A stretch of DNA of 14,001 nt, from the NCBI GenBank assembly GCA_037139695.1, contig JBAXFX010000029.1:1-14001 (forward strand). The letters run 5' to 3'. The position numbers were made by a program, and so were the translations under genes. Below are positions 1 to 5,767 of the stretch, piece after piece. The DNA is from JAAXTX01 sp037139695. GTDB taxonomy: Bacteria > Patescibacteriota > Minisyncoccia > Moranbacterales > UBA1568. The notes below the pieces were generated by a model that worked only from the letters and a program-made list of their open reading frames with translations, made no database searches and had not been told where the DNA came from. Within the stretch, counting starts at the first letter, position 1, and each line of letters begins with the position of its first letter.

Positions 1-51
1 CGCGCGAAATTTTCGGATTTACAGCTCGACATGAGATTTGAGATAGATACT
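1..51 (-). repeat. 186-bp element, partial copy 1 (end A)
   Basis: Positions 5-51 are the reverse complement of 3286-3332. They contain the inner 16-bp inverted-repeat arm (5-20), an end-A spacer (21-31) and the terminal repeat TGAGATTTGAGATAGATACT (32-51). The rest of the copy lies left of the window. The copy is in the opposite orientation to the complete one at 3286-3471, so the two A ends face each other across the apbE cassette. Confidence 0.85.
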
Positions 52-66
52 AAGACATGATATAGA
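38..66 (+). promoter_or_regulatory. Hybrid promoter partly inside the repeat end
   Basis: TTGAGA (38-43), a 17-nt spacer and TATAGA (61-66) give a good sigma-70-type match. The -35 box lies inside the terminal inverted repeat and the -10 box lies just outside it, as with insertion elements that supply an outward-facing -35. The predicted start of transcription, around 72-74, leaves only a few leader bases before the ATG at 77. This promoter could drive the whole six-gene cassette. Confidence 0.6.
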
Positions 67-76
67 GAGTACGCAT

Positions 77-310
77 ATGAATAAGACCGCTCACCGGATA
101 CGAAAAAGACTGATCGTTTCACTGGTAGCGGTCTTTCTTTCCGCGCTGGTCGTTGTCCCGTCCGTCCCGGTGAAAAACCTGACGGTTCGGAATTCGGTCG
201 AGACTTTATCATCCATGAACGATCAGGGCGTGGAAGAAAAGATAGATCCGGAAGAAGATCCGGGTCGTGAGGAGTCGTTGAGCAATGAGGCTCACCTGAC
301 AGGGGCTTGA
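77..310 (+). CDS. Small signal-anchored protein, first gene of the apbE cassette
   Basis: This 77-residue protein is not recognised. A basic N-terminus (HRIRKRL) is followed by a hydrophobic segment at about residues 12-28, so the protein is probably anchored with its tail outside the membrane, or secreted. The tail is acidic and low in complexity (EEKIDPEEDPGREE) with no cysteines. The ATG at 77 follows the hybrid promoter directly, and a purine run (TAGAGAG, 62-68) could act as a weak ribosome site. It is the first gene of a plus-strand series ending at 3276. No ApbE flavinylation motif of the D-x-S/T-G/S-A-T kind is visible. It may be an accessory surface subunit of the flavin/heme module, but that rests only on position. 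The gap of about 114 bp to the next start is the largest in the cassette. Confidence 0.55.
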   Translation: MNKTAHRIRKRLIVSLVAVFLSALVVVPSVPVKNLTVRNSVETLSSMNDQGVEEKIDPEEDPGREESLSNEAHLTGA

Positions 311-330
311 CCCCGATGAGCTGGCTAAAC

Positions 331-359
331 TTCGCAAACCGTCGATTTTCTGGTACCAT
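331..359 (+). promoter_or_regulatory. Possible internal promoter before the second small gene
   Basis: TTCGCA (331-336), a 17-nt spacer and TACCAT (354-359), with a TGG just before the -10 box (extended -10 form). It lies in the only sizeable gap of the cassette. The hexamers are weak, so this is tentative. Confidence 0.3.
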
Positions 360-424
360 TACGGGCGATATGCCGTGAGGTGCGGATACGGGTATACGAG
401 CATGATGAAATCTCTTTTCAGCGT

Positions 425-631
425 ATGAAACGATCATTTGGAATACGACTTATCATCGGATTCGGTGCGATTGTGATACTCTCGTCAGCACTGATACTGG
501 TAGTTCGTGCCGAGAAATGGAAGCAAAGCGCTTTAAATACGGTTTCCACGGTCACTCCCGTGGTCTCTGCGCCGAATACCCCGTCGAAGGCTGTCTCTCC
601 TCGGCCTACGCGGTCGACGCGGAGTTCCTGA
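425..631 (+). CDS. Small single-pass membrane protein, paralogue of the next gene
   Basis: A 68-residue protein from the ATG at 425. An upstream GTG at 380 is possible, but it would put a charged stretch before the membrane segment. It starts MKRSFGIRL, then has one hydrophobic helix at about residues 8-26 and a Ser/Thr/Pro/Val-rich tail (TVSTVTPVVSAP) ending in a basic Arg/Ser stretch. The next gene begins almost identically (MKRSWEIRF), and the two genes share their first 13 bases (ATGAAACGATCAT), so they look like diverged duplicates. Both probably expose their tails outside the membrane. Function is unknown. The Thr/Val-rich tail resembles those of the next two proteins and could be a linker or a modification site. 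Nothing in the sequence proves either. Confidence 0.5.
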   Translation: MKRSFGIRLIIGFGAIVILSSALILVVRAEKWKQSALNTVSTVTPVVSAPNTPSKAVSPRPTRSTRSS

Positions 632-677
632 ATCAAGGCATGTTCTCCCGCGTGTTACATGAAATAAAAGACAGACT

Positions 678-1043
678 ATGAAACGATCATGGGAAATCAG
701 GTTCGCGGTCACGGCGCTGACGTTGGTCACGCTGGCCTTTTCGCTCTTCGCGGTACTTTTTTTCGAGGAACGGAAACGAACCGAAGCCCAGGATTCCCGG
801 ATCGGTGACCTGTATCAATGGCTCCGGTTTTCGGATGAGACGAGAAAGAGGTATTACGACGGTCTCGCGGCGGAACGGGAGCAGAATCGAAAGATGATGG
901 CGGATGCCAAGGCGCAGTATGACGATCTCACCGCGAAGCAGCCCGACTTGGTGAAAGCGGGGCAGCAGCAGGTGACCAAGGTCGTGAATGAGACCGTTCC
1001 CGTGCAGGTGCCGGTGACGACGCGCGCGACGAAGACTTCCTAA
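678..1043 (+). CDS. Membrane-anchored coiled-coil protein, paralogue of the preceding gene
   Basis: 121 residues. The short basic start MKRSWEIRF is followed by a membrane helix at about residues 10-29. Next comes a highly charged, probably helical or coiled-coil stretch (about 30-95, rich in E/R/K/Q/D), then a Val/Thr-rich C-terminus (QVTKVVNETVPVQVPVTT). That C-terminus resembles QVSKVVTVTP in the next protein. The stalk-plus-strand layout suggests an extracytoplasmic spacer or oligomerising subunit. The gene starts 46 bp after the preceding stop and ends 17 bp before the next ATG, so it is very likely co-transcribed with both. The family is not recognised. The coding call is supported by the clear membrane segment and by sitting in an ordered series. 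Confidence 0.65.
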   Translation: MKRSWEIRFAVTALTLVTLAFSLFAVLFFEERKRTEAQDSRIGDLYQWLRFSDETRKRYYDGLAAEREQNRKMMADAKAQYDDLTAKQPDLVKAGQQQVTKVVNETVPVQVPVTTRATKTS

Positions 1044-1060
1044 CAGGTGTTTTTACGGGT

Positions 1061-1462
1061 ATGTCGAATGATTTCCGAACAGCACTGAATTTTTCGGCGG
1101 CGGTTTTTTCCGTCCTGATGATACTTGTTTCCGCACGGACGGTCTTCGGCGAGAGTGACGACGACGATGGCGGTTCGGGGAAGACCGTCACGACCTATGT
1201 GACGCAGTACGTGACACGCCAGGTGTCGAAGGTCGTGACGGTCACACCGCTGGAATACCAGACTGACACGGATGGTGACGGTCTTGTGGACGCGATCGAT
1301 CCCGATCCGAAGCGGCGTCAGCAGGATTATTTCACCGATTCCGACGGCGATTCTGTCCCGGATGCGTTCGACCGTCATCCGGGAGAGGATGATCTCGCGT
1401 ACTCCGAAACGAATACCGACCTGGATGGGAACGGTATCATCGACGCGTATGAAGGCCGTTGA
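1061..1462 (+). CDS. Secreted TSP3 (calcium-binding) repeat protein
   Basis: 133 residues. A hydrophobic signal segment lies at about residues 9-30 (SVLMILVSARTVFG). It is followed by an acidic stretch (ESDDDDGG), a Thr/Val-rich strand region (KTVTTYVTQYVTRQVSKVV) and three thrombospondin type 3-like calcium loops: DTDGDGLVDAIDPDP, DSDGDSVPDAFDRHP and TDLDGNGIIDAYEG. TSP3 loops bind Ca2+ and usually act as rigid extracellular spacers, so the protein should sit outside the membrane. The same type of repeat heads the heme protein at 2386. This suggests the two extracellular parts interact or share an ancestor. Its last codons overlap a possible upstream start of apbE (1449), consistent with tight coupling. 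Confidence 0.75.
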   Translation: MSNDFRTALNFSAAVFSVLMILVSARTVFGESDDDDGGSGKTVTTYVTQYVTRQVSKVVTVTPLEYQTDTDGDGLVDAIDPDPKRRQQDYFTDSDGDSVPDAFDRHPGEDDLAYSETNTDLDGNGIIDAYEGR

Positions 1463-1484
1463 ACGCGAGGTCCGAGGCGAAATC

Positions 1485-2405
1485 ATGCGGACCGACATCT
1501 TCGTGAAGCTCGTCTCCGAGACTCGGAGTGAGGCGGATCTGAACCGGGATTTGTCGGACGCTTTTTCAATGTTTCGCGATATCGGATCGCGTTTCAGTCG
1601 GTTCCAAAACGACAGCGAGCTTTCTCGGCTAAACGTCTCTTCAGAAATTGCCGTTTCACCGGAAATGGCGGCACTCCTTTCCGAAGCGCTTGTCCTGTAT
1701 CGGGAAACCGATGGCGTATTCGACCCGTCCATCCTTCCAAATCTCGAAAAGGAAGGCTATGCCGGCAGTTTCGGCAGCGAATCGTTCGGTGTCCCGGCTT
1801 CCGGAAACGCCAGTGACTCATTTGCGTTTGATTCCCTTTCAGTCGACCTGCTGACGGGAATTATTCGGAAACCAGCCGGACTTCGAATCGACCTCGGCGG
1901 AATCGCGAAAGGGTATGCAGTCGATCGGGTCGTCCGAATGCTTCGAGAACGGGGGAATGAAGACTTCTTGGTCGATGCCGGTGGAGACATCTATACGTCG
2001 GGATGTGACACCGAACGGGGATACGGGTACTGGGCGATCGATGTCGCCGTCCCATCGGAAGTGGCCGGTCCGCCTCCGCTTTTGATGTTACGGAATGTGG
2101 CAGTGGCGACATCCGGTACGGACCGGAGGCGATGGACGACAGTCGACGGAAGCCTCAAACACCACCTTATTGATCCTCGGACCGGAAAGAGCGCCGTGAC
2201 GGATATCTTATCGGCGACGGTCGTCGGTGACACCGTTCTTCAGGCCGAGGTATTCGCGAAAACATTGTGTATTCTTGGGCGGGACCAGGCGTTTCCTTTC
2301 GCCGAGAAACGCCATATCCCGACGTTTCTGGTGACAACGGATGGTAAAACGGTGTATACTGATCACATGAGACCCTTTATGTTCAATGCGAATGAAACGG
2401 AATAA
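1485..2405 (+). CDS. apbE: FAD:protein FMN transferase (ApbE family)
   Basis: This enzyme transfers FMN from FAD to a Ser/Thr of a target protein through a phosphoester bond, using Mg2+. From the ATG at 1485 it has 306 residues, a usual length for a signal-less ApbE. Family hallmarks are visible: FSRFQNDSELSRLN near the N-terminus, DLGGIAKGYAVD (136-147), DAGGDI (164-169), TSGTDRR, HHLIDPRTG (226-234) and AEVFAKTLCILG (254-265), where E/K replace the D/T of the classical Mg-binding site. The chosen start has a good ribosome site (GAGG, 1474-1477). An in-frame ATG at 1449 would add 12 residues that fit the family's N-terminal strand and would overlap the preceding gene. No signal peptide is seen, so flavinylation is probably cytoplasmic. 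The gene overlaps the heme-protein gene by 20 bp. The target is unknown, and no standard target motif was found in the neighbours. Confidence 0.92.
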   Translation: MRTDIFVKLVSETRSEADLNRDLSDAFSMFRDIGSRFSRFQNDSELSRLNVSSEIAVSPEMAALLSEALVLYRETDGVFDPSILPNLEKEGYAGSFGSESFGVPASGNASDSFAFDSLSVDLLTGIIRKPAGLRIDLGGIAKGYAVDRVVRMLRERGNEDFLVDAGGDIYTSGCDTERGYGYWAIDVAVPSEVAGPPPLLMLRNVAVATSGTDRRRWTTVDGSLKHHLIDPRTGKSAVTDILSATVVGDTVLQAEVFAKTLCILGRDQAFPFAEKRHIPTFLVTTDGKTVYTDHMRPFMFNANETE

Positions 2406-3276
2406 TCATTTTCGAAAATCCATTTTTCTCGCCATGCTGTTCGGCGTGGTATCTTTTTCGTTTTCCCTGAAGGCGTATGCCGCGGTCAAGGATAGCGATG
2501 CGGACGGCCTGACCGACCAGGCTGAGATCCAGATATATCATACCGATCCGAACAATCCTGATACCGACGGGGACGGCGTGTCCGACGGACAGGAAGTCCT
2601 GAACGGGACGAACCCGCTCGACGCGTCGGATCATATCCCGCAAGCGAAGGACTTCGCGAGTCAGGGAATCCTCGGATCACCGGAAAAGTTTCCCTGGTAT
2701 TTCGGTCGTGCGGCGGGCATCCTTGCGTTCATCCTTCTGACCGCGTCCGTGGCATACGGATTAGTCATGAGCTCGCGGGCGTTTCTGAAAATCATACCCG
2801 GGGCGGATGCCTACGAGTTCCACCGGTCGCTTTCGCTCGCATCGCTTATCGCGGTCGTGCTCCATTTCGCGAGTTTTCTTTTCGACGGCTTTATCCGGCT
2901 TACGTTCGCAGAGGCGCTGGTCCCGTACTTGTTTGAGCGGGCTGGTTGGAAATCAGTCGCGGGATATGATATGAAGATTCCGGTCATGTTAGGCGTCATC
3001 GCCTTCTATCTTATCGTCGTCCTGATTTTGACGGCGGAACTCCGGACCAAGATGGCACCGAAGGTCTGGCGGATCATCCACTACGTGACGTTTTTGGCCT
3101 ATCCGCTCTTCGTCTTGCACGGATTCATGAGCGGAACGGATTCCACTCAGGGGTGGATGCGGGCCATTTATGCGTTCTCGATCACGCTCGTCACCATGCT
3201 CATCCTGACCCGGATCGTCTCGCGTACCATTCTTCCTATGTTCCGGCGATTGAGGGCATCGGTTTCCGGCGAATAG
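2386..3276 (+). CDS. Ferric-reductase-like di-heme membrane protein with N-terminal TSP3 domain
   Basis: 296 residues. A signal peptide (about 1-32, AYA/A cleavage site) precedes two TSP3 calcium loops (DSDADGLTD at 36-44 and DTDGDGVSDGQE at 59-70). A six-helix-like membrane domain of the ferric reductase/NOX/YedZ (MsrQ) type follows. Two His pairs at helix-compatible spacing (H146/H160 and H232/H245) fit ligands of two b-type hemes that carry electrons across the membrane. No FAD/NAD(P)H-binding reductase domain follows, so the electron donor must be another protein, possibly a flavinylated one made by ApbE. The start overlaps apbE by 20 bp, implying coupled translation. A TSP3 head on such a domain is unusual. 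Substrate and direction of electron flow are unknown. Confidence 0.78.
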   Translation: MRMKRNNHFRKSIFLAMLFGVVSFSFSLKAYAAVKDSDADGLTDQAEIQIYHTDPNNPDTDGDGVSDGQEVLNGTNPLDASDHIPQAKDFASQGILGSPEKFPWYFGRAAGILAFILLTASVAYGLVMSSRAFLKIIPGADAYEFHRSLSLASLIAVVLHFASFLFDGFIRLTFAEALVPYLFERAGWKSVAGYDMKIPVMLGVIAFYLIVVLILTAELRTKMAPKVWRIIHYVTFLAYPLFVLHGFMSGTDSTQGWMRAIYAFSITLVTMLILTRIVSRTILPMFRRLRASVSGE

Positions 3277-3285
3277 TCGGATTTT

Positions 3286-3471
3286 AGTATCTATCTCAAA
3301 TCTCATGTCGAGCTGTAAATCCGAAAATTTCGAGCGAAAATCATGAAAAATGAGGAAGGCTACTGTCGTAACCTGACGATTTTTGAATGATTTGCAGCCG
3401 AAATTTTCGGATTTCAGCCGGCAAGCGGATTTTTTTGCCTTATATAGGCGTTGAGATTTGAGATAGATACT
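3286..3471 (+). mobile_element. 186-bp MITE-like repeat element, complete copy
   Basis: It is bounded by perfect 20-bp terminal inverted repeats: AGTATCTATCTCAAATCTCA (3286-3305) and its reverse complement (3452-3471). A second internal inverted pair of 16 bp lies at 3317-3332 and 3399-3414. End A (3306-3316) and end B (about 3415-3451, containing GCCTTATATAGGC) have different spacers, so orientation can be assigned. Other copies are at 1-51 (end A, reversed), 11350-11392 (end A, forward, truncated or diverged) and 13950-14001 (end B, reversed). No coding capacity and no clear target duplication are seen. It could be a non-autonomous transposon or a REP/BIME-like element. Confidence 0.75.
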
Positions 3472-3495
3472 TAGAACAGTGATCGTATCGAATAC

Positions 3496-4761
3496 ATGCG
3501 TCTTCCCGGAACATCATTGCTGCGTCCGGTCCTCTTCGCGGTCCGAACGATCCGCTCTCACAAGGCGCGGACGGTGTTTGCATTGCTCGGGGTCGTGATC
3601 GGCGTCTTTTCGGTTGTTGTCATCATGTCGCTCGGCGACGGAGTGAAGAGCTATATCGTGAACATGGTGCAGACGTTCGGGACCGATCTTATCCAGGTCG
3701 AGATCAAGGTGCCCAATACCGGCAAGACCTCGACTGCGAATTCCGGCGGGATCGCGCAGGGCATCCAGATCACCACGCTCACGATCGCCGACGAAAAAAA
3801 GATCGACAAGCTGCCGAATGTGCTCGCTTCCTACGCCGGCATCATCGGTCAGGAACGCGCGACGTACGGCTCCGTCGGCAAGCAGATCATGCTCTTCGGG
3901 GCGGGGCCGGGTGAGATGTCGGTCGATACGAACGCGAAGCTTGCCGAGGGGCGTTTTTACGGGTCCGAAGAGGATGACAGTCTTGCCCGGGTCGTCGTGC
4001 TCGGCAACGGAGTCAAGCAGACGTTCTTCGGCGACCAGAATGCGATCGGGGAACAGATCACCATCCGCGGGGAGCGGTACCGCGTGATCGGCGTCCTCGC
4101 CAAGCGTGGCGCGGCGGCGTTCTTCGACCTCGACGCGATGGCATATGTCCCCGTACAGACGCTGCAGAAGAAGGTTCTCGGCGTGGATCACGTGCAGATG
4201 ATTTCCATCCGTATGGCCGATCCGGCACGCGAGGCGGAGACGGTCGACCTCATCACCCGGGTGCTGCGCAAGGATCACGACATCACCGATCCGACACGCG
4301 ATGACTTCGCCGTCACCTCGACACGCGAGGCGCAGAAGACGCTCGGCGATGTCGTGGGCACCATCTCGATCCTGCTCGTGGCACTCACGTCCATCTCGCT
4401 CGTGGTGGGTGGCGTCGGTATCATGAACGTGATGTATGTTTCGGTCGCGGAGCGGACCGGCGAGATCGGCCTGCGTAAGGCGCTCGGTGCGACGTCCTCG
4501 AATATCCTTGCCCAGTTTCTGGTCGAGGCGCTCATCATTACGGGCCTTGGCGGGGCGATCGGCATCGCGCTCGGCGTGGGGTTCACCTGGATCACGTCGC
4601 TCCTTTTGAGTAATGCCGGATACGCGGTCGCGCTTGTCCTGACGCCACAGTCGCTTCTTCTCGGCGCGGGTTTCTCGATCGCGGTCGGTATCCTCTTCGG
4701 CATTTCTCCCGCTATCCGCGCCTCCAAACTTTCCCCGATGGAGGCGATCCGGAAAGAGTGA
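3496..4761 (+). CDS. ABC transporter permease, MacB/FtsX type
   Basis: 421 residues, a usual length for a MacB-like permease subunit without a fused ATPase. A first membrane helix (about 27-48) is followed by a large extracytoplasmic MacB-PCD-like domain (about 50-285). A C-terminal FtsX domain with three helices (about 287-311, 338-364, 383-403) follows. It carries the typical GVGIMNVMYVSVAERTGEIG and LRKALGATSSNILAQFLVEA signatures and ends in the usual SPMEAIRKE. Such permeases use an ATPase to drive mechanotransmission or export of peptides, lipids or drugs. Neither an ATPase nor a MacA-like adaptor gene is in the window. The 186-bp element and the apbE cassette lie immediately upstream and may separate it from former partners. 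No clear promoter or ribosome site was found before the ATG at 3496. Confidence 0.88.
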   Translation: MRLPGTSLLRPVLFAVRTIRSHKARTVFALLGVVIGVFSVVVIMSLGDGVKSYIVNMVQTFGTDLIQVEIKVPNTGKTSTANSGGIAQGIQITTLTIADEKKIDKLPNVLASYAGIIGQERATYGSVGKQIMLFGAGPGEMSVDTNAKLAEGRFYGSEEDDSLARVVVLGNGVKQTFFGDQNAIGEQITIRGERYRVIGVLAKRGAAAFFDLDAMAYVPVQTLQKKVLGVDHVQMISIRMADPAREAETVDLITRVLRKDHDITDPTRDDFAVTSTREAQKTLGDVVGTISILLVALTSISLVVGGVGIMNVMYVSVAERTGEIGLRKALGATSSNILAQFLVEALIITGLGGAIGIALGVGFTWITSLLLSNAGYAVALVLTPQSLLLGAGFSIAVGILFGISPAIRASKLSPMEAIRKE

Positions 4762-4816
4762 TCGGCGTGGCTATTCATGGTGTTATACGCGACACATAAT
4801 TTGTTTGAGAAGATCT

Positions 4817-5065
4817 ATGTTCGAAAGAATGCCGACTGCGGAGACGGAAACGAAACGGGAGCAGTTCCTGAAGGGGGCTGAATCGGCTATTCAAGAAGCT
4901 TTCGCATCCGCAAAGATCGATGCCGAGCGGAAGCGTGTCCTCCTTGAAGAAGCGGAGCATCTTGCGGATTTGATCGGTCCGGAAAATGATGCGACGCTCT
5001 GGGTACAACGGTTTGCACAGGCCACCCTGACGGAAAATGGGCATACCGATGATGAACCGGAATAG
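4817..5065 (+). CDS. Small charged hypothetical protein
   Basis: 82 residues from the ATG at 4817. A TTG at 4805 would add four residues, but the ATG has a better-placed purine run upstream (GAGAAGA, 4807-4813). The protein is mostly helical in appearance, with many Glu/Lys/Ala (REQFLKGAESAIQEAF, RKRVLLEEAEHLADLI) and an acidic C-terminus. There is no signal, membrane helix or cysteine, so it should be cytosolic and could be a small coiled-coil adaptor. The gene begins 55 bp after the permease and ends just before a bidirectional terminator. Co-transcription with the permease is plausible, but a functional link is not shown. No family recognised. Confidence 0.6.
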   Translation: MFERMPTAETETKREQFLKGAESAIQEAFASAKIDAERKRVLLEEAEHLADLIGPENDATLWVQRFAQATLTENGHTDDEPE

Positions 5066-5094
5066 CGGATTGGGAATTGGCGTATATATCAAAA

Positions 5095-5131
5095 AAACAG
5101 GTGAGCCTTGGTGGTCACCTGTTTTTATTTT
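5095..5131. terminator. Bidirectional intrinsic terminator
   Basis: A 10-bp stem AAACAGGTGA/TCACCTGTTT (5095-5104, 5115-5124) with a 10-nt loop is followed by a T-rich run on the plus strand and preceded by an A run. It can therefore end both the plus-strand small gene (stop at 5065) and the convergent minus-strand gene (stop at 5142). Confidence 0.88.
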
Positions 5132-5141
5132 TTGGATGCGA

Positions 5142-5627
5142 TTATGATTCCGTTTTCCTCGGATCCCAAAGTCCCATGGTCATCGGTCCGGCACTGAGAA
5201 GCGCGAGAATGATACTGAAAAACATCGTCACCTGACCTATGGGCCAGGTAGACTGTATCAGTATAGTTCGTGAAAGAACAGCAGAGAGCACGATGTTCGG
5301 AATGATTGAAACGAACAGCGTTGCTCCCCACAAGAGGCTTCGTTCATTGACTATCGGTCGGCTTTTCATCAGGAATATGCCGATGATCTGAAGAAGAAAA
5401 AATACCCCGATTCCTATGACGATAGCGCGCGTGCAGAGTAGGGGGTTCAGTATCTGGGCAATCCGTGCCGGTGAGAGCCGGTCCCTTTTTAAGAGAATGA
5501 CTTGAAAGAGGGATGAATAACTGAGTATTCCCAGAGTCAGGAATATGCCGACTGTTTTCAGCGCAGCGGTATGGTTTTTGCTTTGCGTACATATCGGTTG
5601 CAGTGGTTGCGGCGAAGGGGTGTCCAT
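5142..5627 (-). CDS. Four-helix membrane protein of unknown function
   Basis: 161 residues, the only convincing minus-strand gene in the window. A hydrophilic N-terminus (about 1-22) is followed by four hydrophobic segments at about residues 22-46 (VGIFLTLGILSYSSLF), 68-87 (IVIGIGVFFLLQIIGIFLM), 98-119 (LLWGATLFVSIIPNIVLS) and 130-152 (TMFFSIILALLSAGPMTMGL). The start is supported by a good ribosome site on the minus strand, AAGGAA about 6-8 nt before the ATG. It converges on the small plus-strand gene and shares a terminator with it. No conserved charged or catalytic residues stand out, and no family is recognised. The alternation of two short loops and two pairs of helices resembles small inner-membrane proteins of unknown role. 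Confidence 0.7.
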   Translation of the reverse strand: MDTPSPQPLQPICTQSKNHTAALKTVGIFLTLGILSYSSLFQVILLKRDRLSPARIAQILNPLLCTRAIVIGIGVFFLLQIIGIFLMKSRPIVNERSLLWGATLFVSIIPNIVLSAVLSRTILIQSTWPIGQVTMFFSIILALLSAGPMTMGLWDPRKTES

Positions 5628-5665
5628 GCCCGTTCCTTGGTTATTGTAAAAGAATCATTTTCGGC

Positions 5666-5694
5666 ATGCCAGCGCCCATATATCTGGATGTCAA
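5666..5694 (-). promoter_or_regulatory. Possible promoter for the minus-strand membrane gene
   Basis: Read on the minus strand there is a perfect TTGACA (5689-5694), a 17-nt spacer and TGGCAT (5666-5671). The -35 box is ideal and the -10 box is weak. Confidence 0.35.
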
Positions 5695-5751
5695 TGTTCT
5701 CTGGCTTGATAGGAATGGCATGACCTGATACGCTGTTGGTGCCATCTTATT

Positions 5752-5760
5752 TGGTATATA
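5752..5760 (+). promoter_or_regulatory. Extended -10 element directly before a start codon
   Basis: TGGTATATA ends 7 nt before the ATG at 5768, so a transcript from it would be leaderless or nearly so. No convincing -35 box is present at the usual distance, which is tolerated by extended -10 promoters. Confidence 0.45.
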
Positions 5761-5767
5761 CCGTTTC

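Noticed and set aside
1040..1732. 230-codon open frame on the minus strand
   Set aside because: Overlaps the TSP3 and ApbE genes, which have clear family motifs. The minus product looks like an antisense artefact.
77..3276. Canonical ApbE flavinylation motif in a neighbouring protein
   Set aside because: No D-x-S/T-G/S-A-T sequence was found in any product of the cassette.
3280..3480. TA target duplication (IS630/mariner-like) for the 186-bp element
   Set aside because: TA occurs near the ends, but the flanks do not give a consistent duplication in the one complete copy.
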